Source: Mesorhizobium sp. SCN 65-20 (GTDB lineage: Bacteria; Pseudomonadota; Alphaproteobacteria; Rhizobiales; Rhizobiaceae). Taken from it: 64,000 bases of DNA. Location of the stretch: assembly GCA_001724355.1 (NCBI GenBank), contig MEEF01000005.1:1-64000 (forward strand), written 5' to 3'. The position numbers were made by a program, and so were the translations under genes. Shown one piece after another: positions 52,631 through 61,160 of the stretch (positions are counted from its first letter, which is position 1; each line of letters opens with the position of its first letter). The notes beneath the pieces are model-generated. The model searched no databases. It was given only the letters and a program-made list of their open reading frames with translations, and had not been told where the DNA came from.

Positions 52631-53464
52631 ATGAGCATTGACATGACCGTTCACGCCACAGCCCCGCAGACCCGCGTCGATACCGAGCTCGACCGGCGTT
52701 CCGCCTTCTGCCGCGAGATCGCCCGATCCGCGGGCGCGGTCGCCATGGACGGCTTCAAGAACCGTGTGCCGGGCTTCGGTATGAAAGGGCCTCAGGACTT
52801 CCTCACGGAAACCGATGCGGCCGTTGAAAGGCACCTCAAGGCACGGATCGCCGAGGCGTTTCCCGAGGACGGTTTCCTCGGCGAGGAGACGGGCGGAGCG
52901 ATCAAGCCGGAGATCTGGGTCGTCGACCCCATCGACGGCACCGCAAACTTCGCCCGCGACATTCCGCATTTCTGCATCGCCATCGCCTTCGTCAGCAACG
53001 GGCAGACCGAGATCGGCGCGATCTACAATCCCGCCCTCGACGAACTCTATTTCGCCCGGCGCGGCGAGGGGGCGACGCGCAACGGCAAGCCGATCTCGGT
53101 TGCGAAGACCGGCGACTTCGACGCGGCTTGCGTCGAGTTCGGCTGGTCGAACCGCAAGTCGAATGCGCGCTACATCGAGGTGCTCTCCAACATCCTCGAC
53201 CAGGGCGCCAATGTGCGCCGCGGCGCTTCTGGCGCACTCGGCCTCGCCTATGTCGCCGACGGGCGCTCCGACGCCTACGCCGAACTGCACATGCATCCCT
53301 GGGACTGTCTAGCGGGCCTGCTGATGGTGAAGGAAGCGGGCGGTGTCGTCGGGCCATATCTCGCGGTCGGGGGGCTGGCCGATGGTGGCGCGGTGCTTGC
53401 GGCAGCGCCCGGCGTTGCGGCAGGCATGAGCACTGCAACCGGCATTCCGCTCGAAGCGCGCTGA
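52631..53464 (+). CDS. Inositol monophosphatase family protein (2)
   Basis: FLGEETGGAIKPEIWVVDPIDGTANFARDIPHFCIAIAFV; HPWDCLAGLLMVKEAGG. Confidence 0.94.
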   Translation: MSIDMTVHATAPQTRVDTELDRRSAFCREIARSAGAVAMDGFKNRVPGFGMKGPQDFLTETDAAVERHLKARIAEAFPEDGFLGEETGGAIKPEIWVVDPIDGTANFARDIPHFCIAIAFVSNGQTEIGAIYNPALDELYFARRGEGATRNGKPISVAKTGDFDAACVEFGWSNRKSNARYIEVLSNILDQGANVRRGASGALGLAYVADGRSDAYAELHMHPWDCLAGLLMVKEAGGVVGPYLAVGGLADGGAVLAAAPGVAAGMSTATGIPLEAR

Positions 53465-53476
53465 GGCAAGGACGTC

Positions 53477-54109
53477 ATGGACATGAACAGCCCGCGTTAC
53501 GAGCGACCGGTGCTCAGTCTGATCGAGCGCGACGTCGCCGGCTACGGCGTCGATGTCTATATCGGCGGCATGGAGGGGGCCGGCGACCTGGACCTGCTCA
53601 GGGAAAAGAACATCACCACGGTGGTGAACTGCGCGGTCAATCTCGACTTCAACTATGCGACGGAGCCGTTCGGCGAAGGCGAGGCGGCGGATGTCATCTA
53701 CGGCGTGGGCGCCGTCCGCTACTACAAGCTCGGGCTGATCGACGGCCACGGCAACCCCGAGACCATGATGCTGTCGGGGTTTTATCTGCTGCGCGGCGCC
53801 CTGAGTCAGGTGCTGCCTGAAAAAGCCACCTATCGGCGGCGCGAGAAGGGCAACGTTCTCATCAACTGCCGAGGCGGCCGCAGTCGCTCGGTGTCGCTGG
53901 TGGCACTCTTCCTGCATGTCGAGATGCCCGAGAAATTCCCGACACTCGACGATGCGCTCGACCATGTGCGTACCCGCCGCGAGTTGCGCCGCGACGAATG
54001 GCACGAGGCGCCAAAGCCGATGTTGGTCGAGGCCGCTCGCAAGGCGGCCCAGTGGATTGCGATGATCGAAAACGGATTGCCGGCCCCCGTCTTGGCCGCA
54101 CGAGACTGA
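53477..54109 (+). CDS. Dual-specificity-phosphatase-like protein
   Basis: VDVYIGGMEGAGDLDLLREKNITTVVNCAVN...VLINCRGGRSRSVSLVALFLH (CX5R). Confidence 0.85.
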   Translation: MDMNSPRYERPVLSLIERDVAGYGVDVYIGGMEGAGDLDLLREKNITTVVNCAVNLDFNYATEPFGEGEAADVIYGVGAVRYYKLGLIDGHGNPETMMLSGFYLLRGALSQVLPEKATYRRREKGNVLINCRGGRSRSVSLVALFLHVEMPEKFPTLDDALDHVRTRRELRRDEWHEAPKPMLVEAARKAAQWIAMIENGLPAPVLAARD

Positions 54110-54138
54110 CGGCCGCCCGCCTGCGCAGCGAGAATGAA

Positions 54139-55866
54139 ATGAAGATTGCCGTCATCGCAGACCCGCACTTCCACGACATCGACAACCGCCAGGGTGTGGC
54201 GCGAGGCGACCGGGTGGCGATCCGGACCCTGGCCGACACCAACGCCTCGACGCGCGTATTCAACGAGAGCTTCCATGCCACGCGTGCCCTGCTCGACGAC
54301 ATTGTCCGGCGCGGCATCTCGCTGGTCGTCGTTGCCGGCGACCTGACCGACGACGGCCAGCAGTCGACCATGGCGGCGGCGACGGCGCTGTTCGCCGACT
54401 ATTCCCGGCGCTTCGGCCTGCGCTTCGTGGGGACGCCGGGCAACCACGACCTTTACGCCATACACGGGAGGCACCAGAGCAAGCGCTTCCTCAACCCCGA
54501 CGGCTTGCCCACGCTGGTGACCAGCGATCCGGACATGGGGCGCGGAAATTCGGTCGAGCGCATCGTTTCGGCCGAGATGTATTGCGGCGGCTACGGCAGC
54601 GCGATCCCGGCGATGGAAACGTTCGGCTTCTTCCGCAGCAAGGGCGACGTGCACTGGGAGTGCCCGTTCGGACAGGACGACGCGCTTGAGGCGCGGAGCT
54701 TCGAGATCGTCTCGGCCGATGGGCAGACGCGCCGGCGCATGGTCGACGCATCGTTTCTGGTCGAGCCGGTCGAGGGGCTGTGGCTGCTCTCCATCGACGC
54801 CAATGTGTTCGAACCGAAGAACGGCGATCTCGATCCGGCGCTGGAAAAGAGCTATCACGACAGCACGGACGCCGGCTGGAACTCGATGCCGCGCAACAAG
54901 GGCTTCGTGCTCGACTGGATGCGGGATGTGGCCACGCGGGCGAAGGCCTCGGGCAAGCAGTTGATCGCGTTCTCCCACTACCCGATCATCGACCCTCTCA
55001 ACGGCACATCGGCGGACGAGGCGAGGCTGCTCAACGACACGAGCTTCCTGCGCCGCACGCCGCGGCCGGAGGTGTCGCAGGTGGCTGCCGCGACCGGCAT
55101 CAAGGTGCATTTCAGCGGCCACCTTCACATCAACGACACGGCCGTGTTCCGCGACGGCGACGACTGGCTGGTCAACATCGCAGTGCCGTCGATGGTTGGC
55201 TTCCCTCCGGCCTACAAGATCGTCGAGATCGAGGAGGGCAGGATGGACATCGAGACGGTCACGGTTGCCGACGTGCCGGGGTATGACGCCGCGTTTCCGC
55301 TCTATCGTGTGGAGGCAGCGTGGGAAGGCACCTCGGCCGCAGTCACCGAGGCCGCGAACCACGCCGATTTCCTGAGCCGCCATCTCGCCGAGATGGTGCG
55401 GCACCGCTACCTGCCCAAGGAGTGGCCCCAGGATCTCGCTGGGCTGGTTCCGCAACTCACGCTCGGAGATCTCGACCGTCTGGCGGGATGCAATGCGCCG
55501 CTGACGGCAAGCGATACCTTGCCGTTTCTCGCGTCGATTGACGAAGGGGACAGGGATGGCTGGCGCGCGCTGCCCTTCTTCGAAATGGTCGTCGACTGGT
55601 ACAGGCTGCGCAAGGGCCGCGAGATCGGGCTCGACTTCATCGCGCCCGAGCGGATCGCTGCCTATCGCCACCTGGCCGGGTGCTTCAAGGCGGGAGCCAG
55701 GCCCGACGGCAGCCTGCAAGACCGTCTGTCGGCGTTCATGCGGATGATGGTCGATTGGCTGGAGAGCGCGCCGTCACGCGACTTCTCGGTCGATCTTTCG
55801 ACCGGCGAGGTGACCGCTCGGGATCACTTGGGCCGAACGGTGCGCCGCCACACCGGGGCAGCGTGA
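54139..55866 (+). CDS. Calcineurin-like metallophosphoesterase with long C-terminal extension
   Basis: IAVIADPHFHDID; VVAGDLTDDG; GTPGNHD; FSHYPI; HFSGHLHIND; about 200 aa beyond the phosphoesterase core. Confidence 0.88.
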   Translation: MKIAVIADPHFHDIDNRQGVARGDRVAIRTLADTNASTRVFNESFHATRALLDDIVRRGISLVVVAGDLTDDGQQSTMAAATALFADYSRRFGLRFVGTPGNHDLYAIHGRHQSKRFLNPDGLPTLVTSDPDMGRGNSVERIVSAEMYCGGYGSAIPAMETFGFFRSKGDVHWECPFGQDDALEARSFEIVSADGQTRRRMVDASFLVEPVEGLWLLSIDANVFEPKNGDLDPALEKSYHDSTDAGWNSMPRNKGFVLDWMRDVATRAKASGKQLIAFSHYPIIDPLNGTSADEARLLNDTSFLRRTPRPEVSQVAAATGIKVHFSGHLHINDTAVFRDGDDWLVNIAVPSMVGFPPAYKIVEIEEGRMDIETVTVADVPGYDAAFPLYRVEAAWEGTSAAVTEAANHADFLSRHLAEMVRHRYLPKEWPQDLAGLVPQLTLGDLDRLAGCNAPLTASDTLPFLASIDEGDRDGWRALPFFEMVVDWYRLRKGREIGLDFIAPERIAAYRHLAGCFKAGARPDGSLQDRLSAFMRMMVDWLESAPSRDFSVDLSTGEVTARDHLGRTVRRHTGAA

Positions 55867-56843
55867 AAGCAGGCGCGGCTTCCGGTTGCAGGCCCGATCT
55901 CTTCCCTTTCGAGCAACGCCGAGATGTGGTCGGCGATCTGGTCGATCGGCTGGCGAAAGGTGGTGAGCTGGTAGGAGGCCCAGCCTGCCTGCTCGATGTC
56001 GTCGAAGCCGACGACGCACAGCTCGGACGGCACGTCCATGCCGAACTCGACGCGCGCCGCGTCCATGAAGCCGCAGGCCAGCAGATCGGTGACGCAGAAG
56101 GCGGCGTCTGGGCGGTCGGAGCCGCTGAGCAGCAGGCGGCCCGCCTCGAAGCCGGCGCCGTAGCCCGTGGGGCCGGCCCGGGCGATGGTGACCGCAAGCC
56201 CCGCCTCGCGTGCGGCTTCCTCGAAGCCCTGCTCGCGGGCGACGAGGCTGGGTGTGCCGGCATTCGACGAGACGACCGCGATGCGCCGGCAGCCGGCGCG
56301 GTGCAGCATGTGGAATGCCTCACGGGCGGCGGCTGTGTTGTCGACGGTGATGCTCTCGGGCCCGGCGAGGTGGTCGTCGCGGTTGATCAGGATGACGTGC
56401 TGGCCGCTGTTGATGCAGGTGTTGATCAGTGATGCCGGCGGCGTGCCTGACAGTACGATCGTGGCGTTGGCGCGGTAGTTGAGCGTCTGCCGCAGTGCCG
56501 CCTCTACGCTGGCGCTGTCGCCCGAGGTGTTGATCACCATGGCGACGCGGCTGATCGCCTGGAGGCGACGGGTGATCGCGTCGATCAGGCGCGAATGGTA
56601 GGGCGTGTTGATGTCGGCGCCGATGAGGCAGACGATGCCGCTGTCTTCATGGATGAGGCTGCGGGCCAAGTGGTTGACGTGGTATCCGAGCTTATCCGCT
56701 GCCTCGAGGACCTTTTTGCGGGTCGTCTCGGAAACGCTGGCGCCGTCGGTGAAGGTGCGGGATACCGCTGATCGCGAAACCCCGGCCAACTCGGCCACCT
56801 GCTGTGCGCTCACGAAGGATCTGCCCGGCTTCAATTCGGACAT
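55824..56843 (-). CDS. LacI-family transcriptional regulator
   Basis: SAQQVAELAGVSRSAVSRTFTDGASVSETTRKKVLEAADKLGYHVNHLARSL plus periplasmic-binding-like domain; 43-bp convergent overlap with metallophosphoesterase gene. Confidence 0.93.
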   Translation of the reverse strand: MSELKPGRSFVSAQQVAELAGVSRSAVSRTFTDGASVSETTRKKVLEAADKLGYHVNHLARSLIHEDSGIVCLIGADINTPYHSRLIDAITRRLQAISRVAMVINTSGDSASVEAALRQTLNYRANATIVLSGTPPASLINTCINSGQHVILINRDDHLAGPESITVDNTAAAREAFHMLHRAGCRRIAVVSSNAGTPSLVAREQGFEEAAREAGLAVTIARAGPTGYGAGFEAGRLLLSGSDRPDAAFCVTDLLACGFMDAARVEFGMDVPSELCVVGFDDIEQAGWASYQLTTFRQPIDQIADHISALLEREEIGPATGSRACFHAAPVWRRTVRPK

Positions 56844-56886
56844 TCACAGCTCCAGTTTGGCCACCCTGGGGACGGACCCGCAGGCG

Positions 56887-56902
56887 TTGCACAAATGTGC
56901 AA
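56887..56902. promoter_or_regulatory. LacI-type operator upstream of the lacI-family gene (autoregulation candidate)
   Basis: TTGCAC-AAAT-GTGCAA, perfect 6-bp arms. Confidence 0.75.
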
Positions 56903-56930
56903 TCGTCTCTCCTGATACAATCGGATTCCG

Positions 56931-56966
56931 AGCGCTGCAATCCTGCTGCTGTAATCTTGCAGCGCT
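56931..56966. repeat. Inverted repeat between NUDIX and lacI-family genes
   Basis: AGCGCTGCAA-N16-TTGCAGCGCT, perfect 10-bp arms. Confidence 0.65.
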
Positions 56967-56980
56967 CGCGCCGTCGGCCG

Positions 56981-57469
56981 TCAGGCCGGCGTGGCCGCCA
57001 TCTCTTCCGGCTGCGCCACGTCGGCCGCAGTCAGGTTGCGGATCAGCGTCGCAAGTTCCGGCTCGTCGATGAGGATCGCGGCGTCGGCGGGTGTCAGCCA
57101 GGCGCGCTGCCGGGCACCAGCCTCCTGCCAGGCGGTGAGTTCCTCTATCACCTCGACGAGGTACGCCGTAACCTCGACATGGACGAAGCTGGTCGAAAGG
57201 CGCTTCCAGTAGCAATAGCTGCCAGCGGGCCTTTTCAATACCTTGCCCTTTACGCCGGCTTCCTCGCGAGCCTCGATCATTGCCGCCTGGCGCGCGCTCT
57301 TGCCCTTCATCGGCCAGCCCTTCGGCACAATGAAGCGCCGCGTCCCACGCGAGGTGACGAGCATGACTTCAAGCTTGCCGCCGCCATCTACCCTGAACGG
57401 AATGGCAGCGACCTGGACGATGCGCTCGCCCTTGTTCGCCTTGCGAATGGTCTTCTTGTCCTTAGGCAT
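56981..57469 (-). CDS. NUDIX hydrolase
   Basis: RRFIVPKGWPMKGKSARQAAMIEAREEAGVKGKV (Nudix box). Confidence 0.92.
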   Translation of the reverse strand: MPKDKKTIRKANKGERIVQVAAIPFRVDGGGKLEVMLVTSRGTRRFIVPKGWPMKGKSARQAAMIEAREEAGVKGKVLKRPAGSYCYWKRLSTSFVHVEVTAYLVEVIEELTAWQEAGARQRAWLTPADAAILIDEPELATLIRNLTAADVAQPEEMAATPA

Positions 57470-57664
57470 TTGCGCCCGGCACTTCCTTTCTCATGCAGGA
57501 GACCGCTGCTCGCTGCATTTGTAGCAGGCCGCCGGCTCCGGTTCATCACACGTTAGATAGTACGATGAACACGATTGCAAAATGCGCAAAAACCACTCAC
57601 TCTGCAACAGACCAAAACGGCAAAAGATCGTTAGACGGCGAAATATAGTGGAGGGAACCAAAAC

Positions 57665-58690
57665 ATGAAGACTGCCTATTTGTGTTCGGCCGCGCTGGCG
57701 GCGCTTGTCGTTGCGGGAGCAGGATCGGCGAATGCGGCGAGCCTGACGCTCTATTGCAGCGCGGACGAGGCCTGGTGCCAGCAGATCAAGACCGGTTTCG
57801 AGGAAAAGACCGGCATCACCGTGGACATGACGCGCAAGAGTTCCGGCGAGACCTACGCCCAGGTCCGCGCCGAAGCGGGCAACCCGAAGGGCGACGTCTG
57901 GTGGGGCGGGACCGGCGACCCGCATCTGCAGGCTGCCGAGGAAGGACTGACCGAGGAGTACATCTCGCCGATGCGCGGCGAGTTGCACGACTGGGCCATC
58001 AAGCAGGCTGAGGCCGCCGGAAACAAGACGATCGGCGTCTATTCGGGCGCACTCGGCTTCGGCTACAACAAGGATCTTCTTGCCAAGAACAACCTGCCCG
58101 AGCCCAAGTGCTGGGCCGACCTGACCAAGCCCGAATTCAAGGGTCACATCCAGATCGCCAACCCGAACTCGTCGGGTACCGCCTACACCACACTCGCGAC
58201 GATGGTGCAGCTGATGGGCGAGGACAAGGGCTTCGAGTTCATGAAGGCCCTGCACAAGAACGTCAACCAGTACACCAAGTCCGGCTCGGCGCCGATCAAG
58301 GCGGCAGGCCTGGGAGAAACCACGGTCGGCATCGTCTTCATGCACGACGCGGTGTCGCAGACGGCCGCAGGCTTCCCGATCGTCACGGTGGCTCCATGCG
58401 AAGGCACCGGCTACGAGATCGGCTCGATGTCGATCATCAAAGGCTCCCGCAACATCGACGAAGCGAAGCAGTTCTATGACTGGGCGCTCTCGGCCGAAAT
58501 GCAGGGCAAGGCGAAGGACGTGAAGTCGTTCCAACTGCCGTCGAACAAGGCTGCGGCGGTTTCGGAGCTGACGCCGGACCTGTCGACAATCAAGCTCATC
58601 GACTACGATTTCAAGAAGTATGGATCGAGCGAGGAGCGCAAGCGGCTCCTGTCGAAATGGGACGAGGAAGTCGCGACCCTGCCACAATAG
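57665..58690 (+). CDS. AfuA/FbpA-like extracellular solute-binding protein (second system)
   Basis: Signal peptide; LTLYCSADEAWCQQIKTGFEEKTGITVDMTRKSSGETYAQVRAEAGNPKGDVWWGGTGDPH. Confidence 0.92.
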   Translation: MKTAYLCSAALAALVVAGAGSANAASLTLYCSADEAWCQQIKTGFEEKTGITVDMTRKSSGETYAQVRAEAGNPKGDVWWGGTGDPHLQAAEEGLTEEYISPMRGELHDWAIKQAEAAGNKTIGVYSGALGFGYNKDLLAKNNLPEPKCWADLTKPEFKGHIQIANPNSSGTAYTTLATMVQLMGEDKGFEFMKALHKNVNQYTKSGSAPIKAAGLGETTVGIVFMHDAVSQTAAGFPIVTVAPCEGTGYEIGSMSIIKGSRNIDEAKQFYDWALSAEMQGKAKDVKSFQLPSNKAAAVSELTPDLSTIKLIDYDFKKYGSSEERKRLLSKWDEEVATLPQ

Positions 58691-58693
58691 TCC

Positions 58694-60949
58694 ATGCGCT
58701 CGCGTGACCTTAGCGGCGGCCTGCATCCGGCCGTCATCCTCTGGATGGCGGTCGGGTGGCTCGGCTTTGCCGTGCTCCCCTGGTATGGCGTCGAAGACGG
58801 GTTCTTCGGCTTTTCCTGGCTGTTCGAGGGCTATCCCCTCGACAGCGAACTTGCGCCTGCGCTGATCCTCAATCTCAAGGCGGAGAAGCTGTGGCTGGCG
58901 CCGCTCGGGCTTCTGCTTGCAGCTCCGCTGTTGCTGTGGGGACGAAAGAAGTCCGACCCGCTGTTCGGCAAGCTGCTCGTCGCCGTGGGTGCTGCGGGCT
59001 TCGCGTGGCTGGTGTTCCAGGGCTTCGCCATCGGTCTCCGCGGCTGGCAGTTCGGCTGGCTCGAGGCGCTGTTCGGCGAACTGGGTGACCGCCAGTTCGG
59101 CATGGGCTACGGCGCACTGCTCGTCGGTCTCGCCTTCCTCTTCCTGTTCTCGCTCGGGCTGGCAGCACGCGGTGCTGTTGGCGGCGACGTCTTCGTGGTG
59201 TCGACCATAGCCTTCGTTGTGGCCTCGGTCGGCCTGTTCATCTTCATGCCCATCCTGCAGATGCTGGCCAACGCGCTCATCACCGACGAGGGCAGCTATT
59301 CGTTGGCGACCTTCCTCGCCAAGCTGTTCAGCGCGCGGCTGTGGAGCCTCGATTGCCTGATGGGCGGCAGCCGCTGCGGCGTCGCCTGGAACTCCCTGTT
59401 CCTTGCGGTCCTCGTCGGCGTGCTGACGACCGTGCTGGGACTGATCTTCGCGCTGGTGATGACGCGCACGGGCTTTCGATATGGCAAGCTCTTGCGCGCG
59501 CTGACGGTGCTGCCGATCATCACGCCGCCCTTCGTCATCGGCCTCGCCATCATCCTGCTCTTCGGCCTGTCGGGCGCGGTCACGCAGACATTCTCGGAGT
59601 TGTTTGGCATCCAGCCGACGCGCTGGATTTACGGGCTGCCGGGGTTGCTGATCGCCCAGCTTCTCGCCTTCACGCCGATCGCCTTCCTGGTGCTGATCGG
59701 CGTGGTCGAAGGCGTCAGCCCGTCGATGGAGGAGGCGGCGCAGACGCTGCGCGCCAACCGCTGGCAGACCTTCTGGACGGTGACGCTGCCCTTGATGCGG
59801 CCGGGCCTCGCCAACGCCTTCCTGCTTGGCTTCATCGAGAGCATGGCCGACTTCGGCAATCCGCTCGTGCTCGGCGGTAATTTCGACGTGCTGTCGACGG
59901 AAATCTTCTTCGCCATCGTCGGCGCGCAAAACGACGAAGCGCAGGCGGCGGTGCTGGCCATCGTACTGCTCGCCTTCACGCTGCTCGCCTTCTATGCCCA
60001 GCGCTTCTGGCTCGGCAAGAAGTCCTACACGACGATGTCGGGCAAGGGCGATGCCGGCGTGCATCCGCAGCTGCCCACCGGCCTCAAGCGGGCCGTCTAC
60101 GGCGTCGCCGGCTTCTGGGTCGCCTTCACCATCTTTGTCTACGCGACCATCTTCTACGGCAGCTTCGTCAAGCTCTGGGGCGTCGACCACAGCCTGACCC
60201 TTGCTCACTACATCAAGGCGTTCGCCGTGGGCTGGAACGAGTTCGGCATCCACTGGAAGGGCTCGGCCTGGAGTTCGTTCTGGACGACGCTGAAGATCGC
60301 GCTGATCTCGTCGCCGCTGACGGCGGCAATCGGCCTGCTCACCGCCTATCTGCTCGTGCGGCAGAACTTCGCCGGCAAGAACGCCTTCGAGTTCGGCACC
60401 ATGCTGTCCTTCGCCATTCCCGGCACGGTGATCGGCGTGAGTTACGTGATCGCCTTCAACGTGCCGCCGATCGAGCTCACCGGCACCGGCATCATCCTGG
60501 TGCTGTCCTTCATCTTCCGCAACATGCCGGTGGGCGTGCGGGCGGGCGTGGCGTCGATGTCGCAGATCGACAAGAGCCTGGACGAGTCGTCGCTGACCCT
60601 GGGTGCCAACTCCTGGCAGACCTTCCGCAAGGTGGTGCTGCCACTGCTCCGGCCGGCGATCGTGGCCGCACTCGTCTATTCCTTCGTACGCGCCATGACG
60701 GCGATCAGCGCCATCATTTTCTTGGTCAGCGCGCGCTACGACATGTCGACGAGCTACATCGTCGGTCGCGTCGAAAACAACGAATACGGCATCGCGATCG
60801 CCTATTCGGCAGTGCTGATCGGCGTCATGCTGGCGGTGGTGGGGCTGATGCAGTTGCTCGTCGGCCGACGCAATATCGGCCGACGCGGGCATGAACTGTC
60901 GCAATCGCGCACCAATGTGAGCCAGTCGGCATTTTCGGGAGGCGGCTGA
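58694..60949 (+). CDS. AfuB-like two-module ABC transporter permease (second system)
   Basis: 751 aa; SMEEAAQTLRANRWQTFWTVTLPLMRPGLANAFLLGFIESMADFGNP and SLDESSLTLGANSWQTFRKVVLPLLRPAIVAALVYSFVRAM. Confidence 0.92.
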   Translation: MRSRDLSGGLHPAVILWMAVGWLGFAVLPWYGVEDGFFGFSWLFEGYPLDSELAPALILNLKAEKLWLAPLGLLLAAPLLLWGRKKSDPLFGKLLVAVGAAGFAWLVFQGFAIGLRGWQFGWLEALFGELGDRQFGMGYGALLVGLAFLFLFSLGLAARGAVGGDVFVVSTIAFVVASVGLFIFMPILQMLANALITDEGSYSLATFLAKLFSARLWSLDCLMGGSRCGVAWNSLFLAVLVGVLTTVLGLIFALVMTRTGFRYGKLLRALTVLPIITPPFVIGLAIILLFGLSGAVTQTFSELFGIQPTRWIYGLPGLLIAQLLAFTPIAFLVLIGVVEGVSPSMEEAAQTLRANRWQTFWTVTLPLMRPGLANAFLLGFIESMADFGNPLVLGGNFDVLSTEIFFAIVGAQNDEAQAAVLAIVLLAFTLLAFYAQRFWLGKKSYTTMSGKGDAGVHPQLPTGLKRAVYGVAGFWVAFTIFVYATIFYGSFVKLWGVDHSLTLAHYIKAFAVGWNEFGIHWKGSAWSSFWTTLKIALISSPLTAAIGLLTAYLLVRQNFAGKNAFEFGTMLSFAIPGTVIGVSYVIAFNVPPIELTGTGIILVLSFIFRNMPVGVRAGVASMSQIDKSLDESSLTLGANSWQTFRKVVLPLLRPAIVAALVYSFVRAMTAISAIIFLVSARYDMSTSYIVGRVENNEYGIAIAYSAVLIGVMLAVVGLMQLLVGRRNIGRRGHELSQSRTNVSQSAFSGGG

Positions 60950-60984
60950 TGGGGGGCTTCCTGATACAGATCGGGGGCTTGATA

Positions 60985-61124
60985 CCCCCACCCCTGACCC
61001 CTCCCCACAAGGGGGAGGGGGATTCCCGCACCCCGGCTTCAGGGATCTGCGTTACCTGCCGATCGGCCGAGGCTGTGCGCCGGCAGTCCCCCTCCCCCTT
61101 GTGGGGAGGGGCCAGGGGTGGGGG
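60985..61124. repeat. MITE-like inverted-repeat element inside the ABC transporter operon
   Basis: Arms 60985-61022 and 61087-61124: 37 of 38 bp complementary (CCCCCACCCCTGACCCCTCCCCACAAGGGGGAGGGGGA / reverse complement), 64-bp centre. Confidence 0.88.
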
Positions 61125-61160
61125 TGCTGCCAGAGGCAGACAGAAATCGAGGAAACTCTG

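Noticed and set aside
53830-55719. 629-aa minus-strand ORF
   Set aside because: Antisense to the metallophosphoesterase gene; shadow frame.
57540-57660. Possible LacI operator upstream of the second SBP gene (TTGCAAAATGCGCAA near 57578)
   Set aside because: Arms and spacing deviate from the 6-4-6 pattern seen at the other sites; too weak to call.
57491-60991. 1166-aa minus-strand ORF
   Set aside because: Antisense to the SBP and permease of the second ABC system; no motif, shadow-ORF composition.
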